Position numbers and translations under genes: made by a program
NCBI RefSeq assembly: GCF_027887165.1
Contig: NC_077230.1
Coordinates: forward strand, 265,613,943 to 265,677,942
Length of the DNA: 64,000 nt
Reading direction: 5' to 3'
From: Monodelphis domestica
Taxonomy: Eukaryota; Chordata; Mammalia; Didelphimorphia; Didelphidae
In this document: in pieces, positions 34,795-44,499 of the stretch
Layout: every line of letters begins with the position of its first letter
Numbering within the stretch: the first letter of the stretch is position 1
Notes under the pieces: generated by a model
Told to the model about the DNA's origin: nothing
What the model saw: only the letters and a program-made list of their open reading frames with translations
Databases searched by the model: none

Positions 34795-34955
34795 TTTTTT
34801 AAAATTCTGACTTTTTGTCTTAGTAACAACTATGCAAACAGGGCTAAGTGACTTTCCCAAGGTCCCACAGCTAGGAAATATCTGAGGCTATATTTCAGCC
34901 TAGGTCCTTCCAACTCTAGGCCTGGCACTTTCTCCATTGCGCTGCTCCAATGCCC
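34795..34955 (-). mobile_element. tRNA-derived SINE, decayed
   Basis: Minus-strand copy with 'aagtgactttcccaaggtcc' and 'cagcctaggtccttccaact'. Confidence 0.75.
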
Positions 34956-35109
34956 TCTGATTATAATGACCAACTTTGCCCCAGAAGAAGGGATGAGATG
35001 TACTTCCTGCTTTGCAGAGTCAGGGAAATATGGGTATGAAACAAAGACTACATTTTACTAGTTACAACTGATGGGTAAGATAAGATTTTTGCTGAATTTC
35101 CCCCTTTCT

Positions 35110-35760
35110 TTTAAAAATATACCAATCAATTAGCATTTATTAAGCATCTATTATGTGCCAGTCACTGTGTGCTAAGTGCTGGAGATATGAAGAAAGGCAG
35201 AAAACTTTTCTTGCTCTGAATGAATTTGCAGTATAATGGGGAAGACAATGGGCAAATAATTGGTACAAACCAGATTAACAAAGGATAAATTCAGGATAGT
35301 GCCAAGGGAAAACACTAAGATTAAAGTGGACTGGGAAAGGTTTCTTGAAGAGGGTGGGACTTTAATAAGACCTGAAAGAAGCCAGGAGGCAGAGATGAGG
35401 AGAAAGAGAGTGCCAAGAATGCAAGTCTGACTGCAGCCAGTGAAAATGCTTGCAGTGTACCAGGTCGGAGGAACAGCAAGTAGGTGAATAAAATATAAGA
35501 AGGAAGAGGGCAAGTTGGAAAAGGCTTTAAATTTAAAAGCCAAACAGGATTTTATATTTGATCCAGGAAGCTACAAGAAGTCACTGAAGTTTATTGAATT
35601 GAGAGAGGTGACATAGTCAAAGTTTCTGAATGGGGCAAAAGAAATAAATTTAAAACTGATAGGGATGTGACAACCAAAGGTAGCAATAATAATTTTTAGA
35701 AATGATTAAGTAGATAAGAAAGATGGCTTGAGAGTGACAATGAGGAACCTTTCATGGTCA
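35110..35760 (-). mobile_element. L2 LINE 3' region
   Basis: Plus-strand 'catttattaagcatctatta', 'ctggagatatgaagaaaggc', 'gaggaacagcaagtaggtga' and 'agtttattgaattgagagag'. The 123-residue minus-strand frame inside is a chance frame in L2 3' sequence. Confidence 0.75.
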
Positions 35761-37029
35761 AAGAAGAGATCAGAAGATGGCTGGATTTTGAACTTCTAAG
35801 CAAGAGCTTAGAAAGGCATGATGGGATGGAGTGGAAGGATGTGTTCTTTATCTGGGAACCAAAGTAGAAAAATTAGGTTTAAGAAATCCTAATCTTGAAG
35901 GCCTTAAAGGCAGACTGAACTAAGGAACTCACCTTAGGAAAGAGGCACTCTGACTGCACCCTCAGGCCAAGAGGTTGGGAGAATCACATTCCAGAAAGAT
36001 GACACCTCCATAAACCTCTCAAAACACATCCATTTGAGTAAACTTGACTAAAAGGATTTGGGGTGAGGTGGAAGGGAAGAAATAGGAGAGGGATGCAAAG
36101 GGAAATGTTTAAGAACGAAGAAAAACATAATCAGATAGAATGGGTTTCTGCCCTTGTAACCAGGTTTGGGGTGTCTTGGTTTGCTGTGTTTGCCCTTTAT
36201 TTTGTTTTTGTGTATTTTATCTTTGATTACTTAAAAAAAAAAGGTTCCTTTAATGATGTAATTACTTGTCAGAAGTGACTACCAAAAGAGTTTTGGGTTT
36301 TTTAGGACTTAAATAAAGTTCAGGGTTAAAGTAACGGTGGTCTTTGGGTTTGAAGGAATGCCTGCCCTAGAATTGGGCACAGCTAAGAAGGTGTGAGCTT
36401 GGTGCTGTAGTCTGGGGAGAAAGTCTTCAGAGGTTCATAAACCAGTTTACTAAATAATCCAAATGCTAAAATATTAGAGTGAAAACCAACAGGTGATTTT
36501 AAGTTCTGAGAGTAGATTGTGCCATCTATCTTTATAACCAAAATCCCTAGCAGAGAACAGGTATTTATGTATATTAGTTGAATTAAATTATTTGGATTAG
36601 ATAAAAAAGTATAGCATTGATGAATACTTAGCAGTGGCATGGGTGGAAAGCTGCTCCTTGGGAAGACAACATGGATAGAAAAGCTGTCCCCCAGAGGACA
36701 ACAATTCTGGGGGTTTTATATTCTTTACAACAGTGAGGAGGAGACTCTGGAACAAGGGGTTGGGGGGAGGATGTTTGCCCGAAGGCATGGCGGTGGGGTG
36801 GACCTCATGATTTGGAGGACAGATGGATGAGGTGTGTCTCTTTGACCATTTCAAATCAATGGGACAATCAAAGGAGGATAATCCTCAAAGTCAGATGTTT
36901 GGAGGCATAAGGGAGCAAAGGAATTTCCCTAATAGTTTGCCTGAGTTTCTGGGGGTACAATGCCCAAGTCTTCTGGTTATGTTAGAATGAACAAAAGAAG
37001 AGGCATTTATTAAACACTATGTTCCCAAC
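35761..37029. other. PANX1 intron 2, mostly unrecognised
   Basis: No exon or clear repeat apart from an A-run near 36233. Some parts may be old LTR sequence (around 35930-36220) but motifs are weak. Confidence 0.35.
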
Positions 37030-37585
37030 ACTGTGTATTTCCCACTACTCATAATATGGACTGACCCTTTGGTCAGGTCAGTCTCCTTATTTTCCCCACA
37101 TACATGTCTCTCATGGCTCAAGCTGTTTCCCCTGCCTAGAGTTCTTTTCCACTGCTCTCTAGCTAAAACCTAAAACCCATCTATCTTTCTTTGGGAAAAA
37201 AAAAAACAAAAAACAAAAAACCAACCCTTACCTTCTGACTTAGTATCAGTCAGTTTCAAGACAGAAGATCAGCAAAGGCTAAGAAATTGGGGTTAAGTAA
37301 CTTGCCCAAGGTCACACAGGTAGGAAGTACTCAAGATTTGAACCCAAGTCCTTTTGACTCCAGACATGGTACCCTAACCACTATGCTACCTATCTTCCCC
37401 TCACCTAACCTTTAAAGTTCAACTCAAGTCCTATTCCTTCATATGAATGGCCAAACCCAAAAGGTAATCAATCACGAATAGCCTGATGTCTACTTAGAGG
37501 ATCTCCAAAGGGATGTGCACTTATCTCTGTGCTATTAAACATTTTGCTGGCTATTGATCATTGTCTTAGATGTCATGTTGGCATC
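37030..37585 (+). mobile_element. L2 LINE 3' region split by a SINE
   Basis: L2 phrases 'cctgcctagagttctttt' before and 'ctttaaagttcaactcaagt' after the SINE at 37196-37400. Confidence 0.6.
37196..37400 (-). mobile_element. tRNA-derived SINE inside L2
   Basis: A-rich tail then 'cccttaccttctgacttagt' to 'ccactatgctacctatc'. Target duplication not clear. Confidence 0.8.
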
Positions 37586-37589
37586 CTTC

Positions 37590-37850
37590 TCAGATAGGCA
37601 GAGACAACACTGGATGCCTTCCCTAACACACTGGATGATGAAGTCAGTATCCAAAAGGATCTGGCAGACTAGAACAATAAAACAAAATGAACAAAATGAA
37701 TTTTAACAGTAAAAATACAAAATCTTGCACAGGTTCAAAAAAACTGTTATTTTCAAGCATGAGACAGGAAAAGCATGGGTAGGCAGTAGTTTGTAAAGGA
37801 ATCTGGGAGGTTTTGTAGGCTGCAATGTCTATTGTAATAGAGGGAGTAAA
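37590..37850 (+). mobile_element. CR1 LINE fragment
   Basis: Phrases 'aacacactggatgatgaagt', 'aaaaggatctggcagactag' and 'atacaaaatcttgcac' follow the CR1 ORF2 to 3' region consensus. Confidence 0.6.
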
Positions 37851-37859
37851 AAGGAAGAG

Positions 37860-38660
37860 ATTTATGATAAGGGAAGAAAGGTGATAAAAGGAATGGAGTC
37901 TTCCCCCTTTAAGGTAGACAGAGTGATGAGGTGATGTTGATAAGCTAAGGGAGATAAGGGAGAATGGTTTGTCTTTCCCCCTCAGCACTCTGACACTACC
38001 CCCACCCCCTAACCCCCAGCTGCCTTCAACTCTTAACTGCTGGGTTCTTTAAAGGATCTTGTTAAAGATTTTTAAAGATTGTTAAAGAGTTTCCCTCTAG
38101 TAACAGCTGAGGCAGTTCCTGGGTCTTATTAACGGAGTTTATTTGAGGGAAACAGAAAGGTAACAGGGCAGATGGAGGATAAGGAATTGAGGTTAAAGAA
38201 GGAAGGAGGGAGAAGGGGTCCCTAACTAATGCCTTTCCCCCCAAAGTCAGGCAGATCAGGTTTGATTCACCTGACCCCCTTGGGGTCACAGTAAAGAGAC
38301 TCTTGTTCTTGGCTGCACAGAAAGTGTCCCCAATTTCAAGTTCAAGGAGGTTGATGGAAATCTTTCTTAGTGGACAGCTTATGTTTTCAAAGTCCTGTCC
38401 ACTTGGCTTGCGTTCTTGTGAGGATCTGGGGTCAGGAATCACAAGGAAAGACACCACTGGATCAGGGAATTAGCCGGAGCCAACCTCTCTGGGGTCAGTT
38501 TCCAGACAGAAGTCAGTTTCTACCTCCTGGATCACTCACTCCTCCCTCTCTCCCCAAAGTTCTGTGTTCTTTTTGCCCATCCCCCGCTGCTGTAGAATCT
38601 TCTGCAGCTCTTCCAAGTTCATTTTCCTTCCATGATTTCAAACCTTCTCTTACACTATAT
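37860..38660 (-). mobile_element. Possible ERV LTR
   Basis: On the minus strand there is AATAAACTCCGTTAATAAGA near 38127-38146 with a U5-like end, and a TATATAG motif near 38656. The 131-residue frame at 38062-38457 fits LTR sequence rather than a gene. Ends unresolved. Confidence 0.4.
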
Positions 38661-38971
38661 AAGTGAAATGTGAAAGAACAGGTTTCAGAAGCTAATGTGA
38701 TTTTGGGCTGAAATAACAGAGCTTCCAGCTATATGGAGGGAATGATCAATCACCCTGTCCTTGTTAGATTTTACCACAAGCATCCTATTCACTTATAGAC
38801 TCCATATTTTAAGAGGAAGAATGGTGACAAATTAGCAAGGTGAAGGCAATCAGAGTGATCCTAGGTTCCATAAAACTGGGGGTATTAAACAAGGGAAGGC
38901 TTAAGAGGCACTTGGGAGTTTTATTCTATTAGATGGATGCCTCCAATAGCCTAATCTCTCCACTGTGGGGA

Positions 38972-39215
38972 AAATAATAATAACAATAAGCATTTTCATA
39001 GTATTTCAAGGTTTAAAAATTACTTTACATATATTATTTCATTTGAACTCCACTATAACCTTCTGAGACATGTGCTATTATTATCCCCACCTTACGGAAG
39101 AGAGACTTGAGAAAGACAGTGCTTAAATGATTTGCCAGGGTAACACAGCTAGTAACCTGAGGCTGAATTTGAATTCAGATCATCCTGAGTCCAAGTCTAG
39201 TCCTTTAGCAGAGAA
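38972..39215 (+). mobile_element. CORE-SINE/MIR
   Basis: Contains 'gtatttcaaggtttaaaaat', 'tgctattattatccccacct' and 'tgaatttgaattcagatcat'. Confidence 0.75.
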
Positions 39216-40084
39216 ATATTGCTTCTTTCCACCCCACTCCCAGCATGTAAACAGAAACATGCAATCTAGCATATCTGGGTTTCTTTTGCTTCGACAATTT
39301 GCACCTGTGAACTCCACCCAAGAACTGTGTTTTGCTGGACTATTTTGTTTCCTGGACAACTAGTCTATAGTTAACAAACCCTACTTACCCTTAGGGCTGA
39401 AATCCAAAAAATCAAGGCAAGAGAAGGGGGGAAGCCCAGCACAAACAGGAAAACGGTGCCAACTGTCAGGCCCTGACAATAAGCCAAATTCAATGAAATA
39501 AACATTAGGGGACCTAGAGTGAGTCAGGCAGAAATCCTCTTTTTAAAAAGGGGGAGAATGCTAGTGTTGTGTCTGTATCCCCCAGCAGACTTAGAGCAAA
39601 GTGAACTCCAGTGTTTGGCTTTTCAGGACAGGATAAGCCTGCTGAGAGCTGCATCTTTGTGTTCCTCTAGGCAGATGGGAATTATAAAAGATGCACAACT
39701 ACTCCATTTGTTTTCAGGACTGACAAAAAGGATTGGTGGCTGGTACTGAAGGCTGGCTAAAACAGGGCTCTTCTTTCATGAACTCATCAAAGGCAGTTAT
39801 GAGCCACTTCATCACTAAGGGAGCTTTCTTCTTGAGAAATGCCATTTGGTACACTACTAGCAAACTTCATCAACTTTAGAATTATCTAATGTTATTTTCT
39901 GCCTTGTAGGCAGAGAAGCATCACCCTGTGTGTTCCATATAACACTGAGCTCCAGCTCCAAGGGGAGCTCTGTCAAAGCTGCTGCATACAATTCAATTTA
40001 ATCCAAAAAATTAAAAATCAAAACCGAAGGTGCTGAAAAGTACTGTAGTTTCTACATTAATAATTATATTTTTCAGGTTAGTCA
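39216..40084. other. PANX1 intron 2, no feature recognised
   Basis: No repeat or exon identified. Confidence 0.4.
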
Positions 40085-40310
40085 AGAGTGTTCAAATCCT
40101 GACCCTGTCACACTATCTGTGTGACCATGAGCAAATCACTTTGCAGTTCTGAGACTCCCTTCTTCTGTAATACAAAAGGGTTTTGAATGAATGAAAAACA
40201 TTTACTAAGTGTTTAGCATATCCCAAGCACAGAGTTAAGCACTAGGGATATAAAAGCTAGACAATCCTTGCCTTTAAGAAGTTTCCACTCTGGTAGGGTT
40301 AGATTAGATA
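40085..40310. mobile_element. MIR-like piece (+) followed by L2 piece (-)
   Basis: MIR-like 'tgtgaccatgagcaaatcac' at 40085-40190, then reverse-complement L2 'catttactaagtgtttagca' at 40190-40310. Confidence 0.55.
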
Positions 40311-40318
40311 ATAATAAT

Positions 40319-40435
40319 AGCTGGTTTATGTAATGCTTTAAGGTTTGTAAAGATTTTATATATATCACTTCATCTGAGCTGGTTTATGTAGTGCTTTAAG
40401 GTTTGTAAAGAGTTTTATATACATCACTTTATTTG
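40319..40435 (+). repeat. 58-base tandem duplication of a CORE-SINE head
   Basis: Two neighbouring copies of 'agctggtttatgta.tgcttt' with a period of 58 bases (40319-40376 and 40377-40435) and about seven differences. Confidence 0.85.
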
Positions 40436-40469
40436 AGCTTCCCAACAACTTTAAGTGGGTTCTATTTTC

Positions 40470-40540
40470 ATCTGGAAGAGGAAGAAGAGGAGGAAGAGAA
40501 GAAAGAAGAGGAGGAATGAGGAAAAGGAGGAGGAAAAGAA
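40470..40540. repeat. Purine-rich (GGA/GAA)n tract
   Basis: Seventy bases almost entirely G and A on plus, next to PANX1 exon 2. On the transcribed strand this is a pyrimidine run in intron 2. Confidence 0.85.
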
Positions 40541-40765
40541 CTTATATAGTGCTTACTACATACCAGGCACTTTGCTTTACGAATATTATCTTATTTGATC
40601 CCCCACAACTCTGGGAAGTAAGTGCTCTTATTATACCCATTTTACAGATGAGAAAACTGAAAATCGGTGAGATTAACCGGCTAGCTCAGTCACCCAGATA
40701 CTAAGCTGAATGTGAAGCAGAATTTGAATGTAGGTTTTCTTGATTCTGTTACAATACCTAGCTGC
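40540..40765 (+). mobile_element. CORE-SINE beside PANX1 exon 2
   Basis: Head 'tatatagtgcttactacata', core 'cccattttacagatgagaaa' and end 'caatacctagctgcccc'. It ends about 50 bases from the exon 2 donor. Confidence 0.85.
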
Positions 40766-40817
40766 CCCACTCTCTCTCTCAGGTTCTAATACTTTGGAGT
40801 CATGAAGCTATACCTAC

Positions 40818-40957
40818 CTTATGGAGACACAAAGGGAGGTTTCCTGAATCACTGTTCAATGGATGCCTTTGCTGAACTGCTGCCCAGCAGTAGGAGTCCA
40901 CAAAAGCAGCCTGGCGCCAGGAGAAGGAAGTGGGAGAGAAGCAACTTATCTGTGTAC
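40818..40957 (-). CDS. PANX1: PANX1 exon 2 (first extracellular loop)
   Basis: This 140-base exon encodes 46 full codons matching human PANX1 residues 62-107, preceded by two bases that finish the Gly61 codon. It forms most of the first extracellular loop of the pannexin channel, a large-pore membrane channel that releases ATP. Visible features are Cys66 and Cys84 (disulfide-forming in the family), the pore-facing Trp74-Arg75 pair in SFSWRQAAF, and Asp81. The acceptor is TTTGTTTCCTAG just above 40957 and the donor is AAG|GTAGGT at 40817-40816. The donor leaves phase 0, which matches exon 3. One oddity is LPLCLHK where human has LPLWLHK, so Trp104 is Cys. Identity to human is otherwise high apart from a variable patch after VQQ. 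Confidence 0.96.
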
Positions 40958-41289
40958 CTAGGAAACAAAGCACAATATTACTAAGGACTGAAAACACCTC
41001 TCTCTATCTACAACGTGCCTTCTTACCATTCATTCACTCATTCCTTCCCCCAAAATCATCCACTTCAACAGGCAACTATATGAAGCATCTCCTCGGTAGG
41101 GAGGGGTGGCTGGGGACAAAGAGAAATCTATGGAGCAAGTCTCAAGATGATGACAACATGGACCCTGCCAGGAATCTGACTGCAATCTAGTCTAGGAAGG
41201 CAGAGCATGCCTGTCTATGTAGAATCATAGCTGTTAAAGCTAGAGGAGAAATTCCTCAAGCTACGGATTCAGTTCATATTTTCTGTCCC

Positions 41290-41390
41290 TAAATTCCCTA
41301 TGGAGTACTTACTCCTTACCCCAACACTTCAGGAAAATATAAATTCTCTGAGGGCAAAGAATGTGTCCTTTGGCCTTTGTATTTCTAGGA
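41290..41390 (+). mobile_element. L2 LINE 3' tail
   Basis: Phrase 'aaattctctgagggcaaaga' then 'tttggcctttgtatttctag'. Confidence 0.55.
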
Positions 41391-41838
41391 CACAATTGAG
41401 TCCTACTCTTCTTGATCCCGTTCAGGGTTTTCTTGGCAGAGATACTGGACTGGTTTGTGTTTTCCTTCTCCAGCTCATTTTACAGATGGGAAAACTGAGG
41501 CAGTCAGGGTTAAGTAACTTGCCCAGGATCACAGAGCTGGTAAGTGTCTAAGGCCAGATTTGAATTCAGAAAGATGAATTAGACTTCCCAGTCTGTGCCT
41601 CATAATAATAGTGCTCTATTGGGGAGGGGGGGGGCAGCTAGGTTGCTCAGTGGATTGAGAGCCAGGCCCAGAGATGGGAGGTCCTGGGTTCAAATCTGAC
41701 TTCAGACACTTCCTAGTTGTGTGACCCTGAGCAAGTCACTTAACCCCCATTGCCTAGCCTACACAATATTGGTTCTAAGACAGAAGGTAAGGGTTTAAAA
41801 AAAAAAAGTGTTCTATCTACAACATTACCTAACTGCTT
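41391..41838 (-). mobile_element. MAR1-like CORE-SINE split by a younger SINE
   Basis: Plus-strand 'ggttttcttggcagagatac', 'cattttacagatgggaaaac' and 'agatttgaattcagaaagat' are the reverse complement. The remaining head resumes after 41816 with 'ctacaacattacctaactgc'. Confidence 0.85.
41620..41806 (+). mobile_element. tRNA-derived SINE nested in a CORE-SINE
   Basis: Full-length copy from a G-run and 'cagctaggttgctcagtgg' to 'ggtaagggttt' and an A-tail. The duplication is AGTGCTCTAT at 41610-41619 and AGTGTTCTAT at 41807-41816, with one mismatch. Confidence 0.93.
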
Positions 41839-41844
41839 TTCTTT

Positions 41845-42029
41845 TGCCCCTGCAAATATACTCATCTAGGGCTTAGCACAAATACCTTGCACAGAACAGG
41901 TGCTCAATTAATGTTGGTGTAGTAGATAGAGTGCCGAGCCTGGCATCAGTAAGCTCATCTTTCTGAGTTCAAATCATATCTTGCCTCAGATACTTACTAG
42001 CTGGGTGACTGGGTAAATCGCTTAACCGA

Positions 42030-42062
<33 letters not shown>
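41845..42062 (+). mobile_element. L2 tail, CORE-SINE head and TA run
   Basis: L2 tail at 41845-41925 (gaacaggtgctcaattaat), MAR1-like SINE head at 41926-42030 (agtgccgagcctggcatc) and (TA)n at 42031-42062. Confidence 0.7.
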
Positions 42063-42064
<2 letters not shown>

Positions 42065-42066
<2 letters not shown>

Positions 42067-42330
42067 TAGTTGGAATTTTGTACCCCAGGACTACTTTCCC
42101 CAGAATTCCTTTTACTATTTCCCAGAATTCCTTTCCTCTGCATCCTCACATATATGCTTATGTTTTGTTGTTAAAAGTTTCTGTAACCACACACTCAGGT
42201 TTTTTTTTCCTTGCTAATGAGGCTGGAAAAACGCTCTTTCTCTCACTTGACTTCTCTTTACTCCATTATTATTTTTATTAAATCTTATAAAAATAATACT
42301 TGGAGTTATTGTATATTAATTTTAATCTTA
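42065..42330 (+). mobile_element. LTR-like element, first of a related pair
   Basis: Contains 'aggactactttccccagaat' and the 3' signature 'ttattaaatcttataaaaat', 'aatacttggagtta'. The same signature ends the element at 43010-43290. Confidence 0.5.
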
Positions 42331-42394
42331 CTATATATATAAAATCATCTGAAAACTGAACAAACATGTTGGTTGAATTGAATTAAGTGGTAAT

Positions 42395-42650
42395 TAATAC
42401 TAATTGCTGATAGTTATATAGGGCTTTAATGTTTACAAAGCACTTTACAAAAATGATCTTAGCTAATTCTCTTTACAACTCTGGCAACAGATGCTATTAT
42501 AACCCCCATTTTACAAATGGGGAAAGGGAGCCTGAAAGAAGCAAAACTGCTTAACTAAGGTCACACTAAGGAAGCGTAAAGAGGCAGGATTTGAACTCAG
42601 ATCTTCCTGAGGATAATCCTAGAGCTCTATCTACAACTCTTACTTTGCTC
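42395..42650 (+). mobile_element. CORE-SINE/MIR
   Basis: Contains 'tttacaaagcactttacaaa', 'cccccattttacaaatgggg' and 'ggatttgaactcagatcttc'. Confidence 0.8.
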
Positions 42651-43009
42651 CATCAAGGTCTGGTAATGAGGAGTTTGTACCTGTTGGTCCTTGGTCTTCT
42701 TTATATTATACAAATAATATAAACCATCACGTAATAAAGTGCTCAAATACTGTGTATATAGTGATGATAACCTACCATCTTAACCACTGTCAACAGCGTG
42801 TGCATTTTGCTTTTTCTCTCCTAGTACAGTACTTGGGTCGGCTTCCATACCCACTTTGGAGCACTAGGCACACCTCTCTGTGTGCTGATGCTAGTCTATA
42901 GTATATATTATAGCTTGTTACTATAGTCTTATAATGCTGTACATTTGCAAAGGGGTTAAGTTTGATTTTTTTTAGTACTGTGTTCTAAGGACCTGTGCAA
43001 ATAGAAAAT
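42651..43009. other. Intron 1, unassigned
   Basis: No exon seen. Lies between two related LTR-like pieces. Confidence 0.35.
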
Positions 43010-43290
43010 CTGATGCCCCTGAACTACATTTACCCAGCATCCTTTTAAGTTACGTCCTCATTTTCTGTACGGAGGCTTGGGAGAGAAATTTTGCTGAGAC
43101 CCTCTGTGGGGCTCTTTTTGAGCTTGTGCTTTGGTAAAGCGCGGCAGGTGTGGGTCTTTAGACTTGTGCTCTGCTCACCTGGCTGAATTAACCCCTTTCT
43201 CTCTCACTTTTGTTGTTATTAAATCCTACATGTTTAAAATACTTGGAGTATTAATTCATTTTTACTCTCACAGACCTCAATCAAGAACTG
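43010..43290 (+). mobile_element. LTR-like element, second of a related pair
   Basis: Contains 'ctgaactacatttacccagc' and 'ttattaaatcctacatg', 'aaaatacttggagtatt'. Related to 42065-42330 in order and 3' end but clearly diverged. Confidence 0.5.
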
Positions 43291-43407
43291 AACTCCCTTC
43301 CAACAGTGACATTCTGCGTCTGAGCCGGTATGACTGAACAGCAAGGGGAGGCGATATGTGTTTATGTGGGTCTGGTCAGAACCTGTGCAAGATATGTTGA
43401 ATGAATA

Positions 43408-43580
43408 GAAGCAGCTTGGTGGCTCTGTGGATTGATAAGTCCTGGGTTCAAATGTGGCCTGACACTTCCTAGCTGTGTGGCCCTGGGAAGTCACTGACCC
43501 CCAACTGCCTAGCTCTTACCGCTTTGGAATGGGTACTTTAGTGTGGATTCTAAGATAGAAGTAAGGGTTTTCTTTTTAAA
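43408..43580 (+). mobile_element. tRNA-derived SINE with internal deletion
   Basis: Head 'agcagcttggtggctctgtg', shortened middle, then 'ttcctagctgtgtggccctg' and 'gattctaagatagaagtaag'. Confidence 0.85.
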
Positions 43581-44274
43581 GCTATATTGAGTTGTTGCTC
43601 AACATAGCTACAGGAAGATAGAGGCTGTCAGATCTCACAAGCTTGGAAGTTCTGCATGGTGGTGGGCTATTCAAATTGGACTTCCTCATTAGTATAATGA
43701 GTCCACTTGGGGGAAGAGGGTACCAGACTGCCCAAGGAGAGGGGAAGCATCCCAGGTAAGAATAGAGCAGGTTAGTCTTCTGTGCAGATCAGAGTGGAAT
43801 TGGCTTGATTAATCCCTACATTTCCACTCTGGGCAAGAAAGGGAGTTAGAATACCAAAGATTAATTTTCCTTCTGCCTCAGTCTGTGTTCCCAGGCTGCT
43901 TTTGGTCTTTTTTTGCCGGCTGGAAACCCAGGCAACACTTGGGCCATTAATTGGCCCTGTAATTATGCTGAAAGGGTTGGCAGAGTGGGATGTAATATAA
44001 TGAACTGAAAACAGATCCCACCACCTCAGGGCCTGAAAGTCCCATGTGGGCTGCTGAAGGGTGAAAAGTATGGCCAAGAGCCTGTAAACAGCTTCACAAC
44101 TTTCTCAGTCTGGTCCAGATAAGACTTGGGTTTGGCCAACTCTTTCCCAATGTTTTGTCTCAGCCGGTTGTTACTGTTGATTCTGTTTTTGGAGAAGCTT
44201 GCTCAGAAGGACTCTGTGACTCTAAGACCCATTCATTGCAAAGACAAGAATGGGGAAAGGGGTGAAAAAGTATG
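43581..44274. other. Intron 1, no feature recognised
   Basis: No repeat or exon identified; a minus-strand frame at 43772-44077 has no recognisable family. Confidence 0.4.
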
Positions 44275-44465
44275 ACAGGAATCTCAGGAAAACCGAAGCT
44301 CAAATCTTATTCCACATACTTGGTATCTGTGTAATTGCAAGCAAGACACTTAAATCCCCCTCAGCCTCAGTTTCCTTAGATGTAAAATGGAGATAATAAT
44401 CACCTCTGCTTCAGGTGTTGGGAGGATCAACTAGGATAATAAATTCGAAGTCCTATACAATTAAA
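44275..44465 (+). mobile_element. MIR-like SINE
   Basis: Contains 'cagcctcagtttccttagat' and 'ggtgttgggaggatcaacta'. Confidence 0.65.
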
Positions 44466-44499
44466 AATTAATATAGTTAATCCTGTCTTTGCAGTCCTT

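Larger units (their letters stand above)
21845..40817 (-). other. PANX1: PANX1 intron 2
   Basis: 18973 bases between exons 2 and 3. It is packed with L2, L1, SINE and LTR insertions, listed separately. No additional exon-like open segment with homology was seen on either strand. Confidence 0.9.

Noticed and set aside
35172..35543. 123-residue minus-strand frame
   Set aside because: Lies within reverse-complement L2 3' sequence.
38062..38457. 131-residue minus-strand frame
   Set aside because: No family resemblance, starts without a supported context, and overlaps LTR-like sequence.
40930..41190. Plus-strand frame across exon 2 edge
   Set aside because: Antisense to the exon 2 acceptor and SINE-free intron; no homology.
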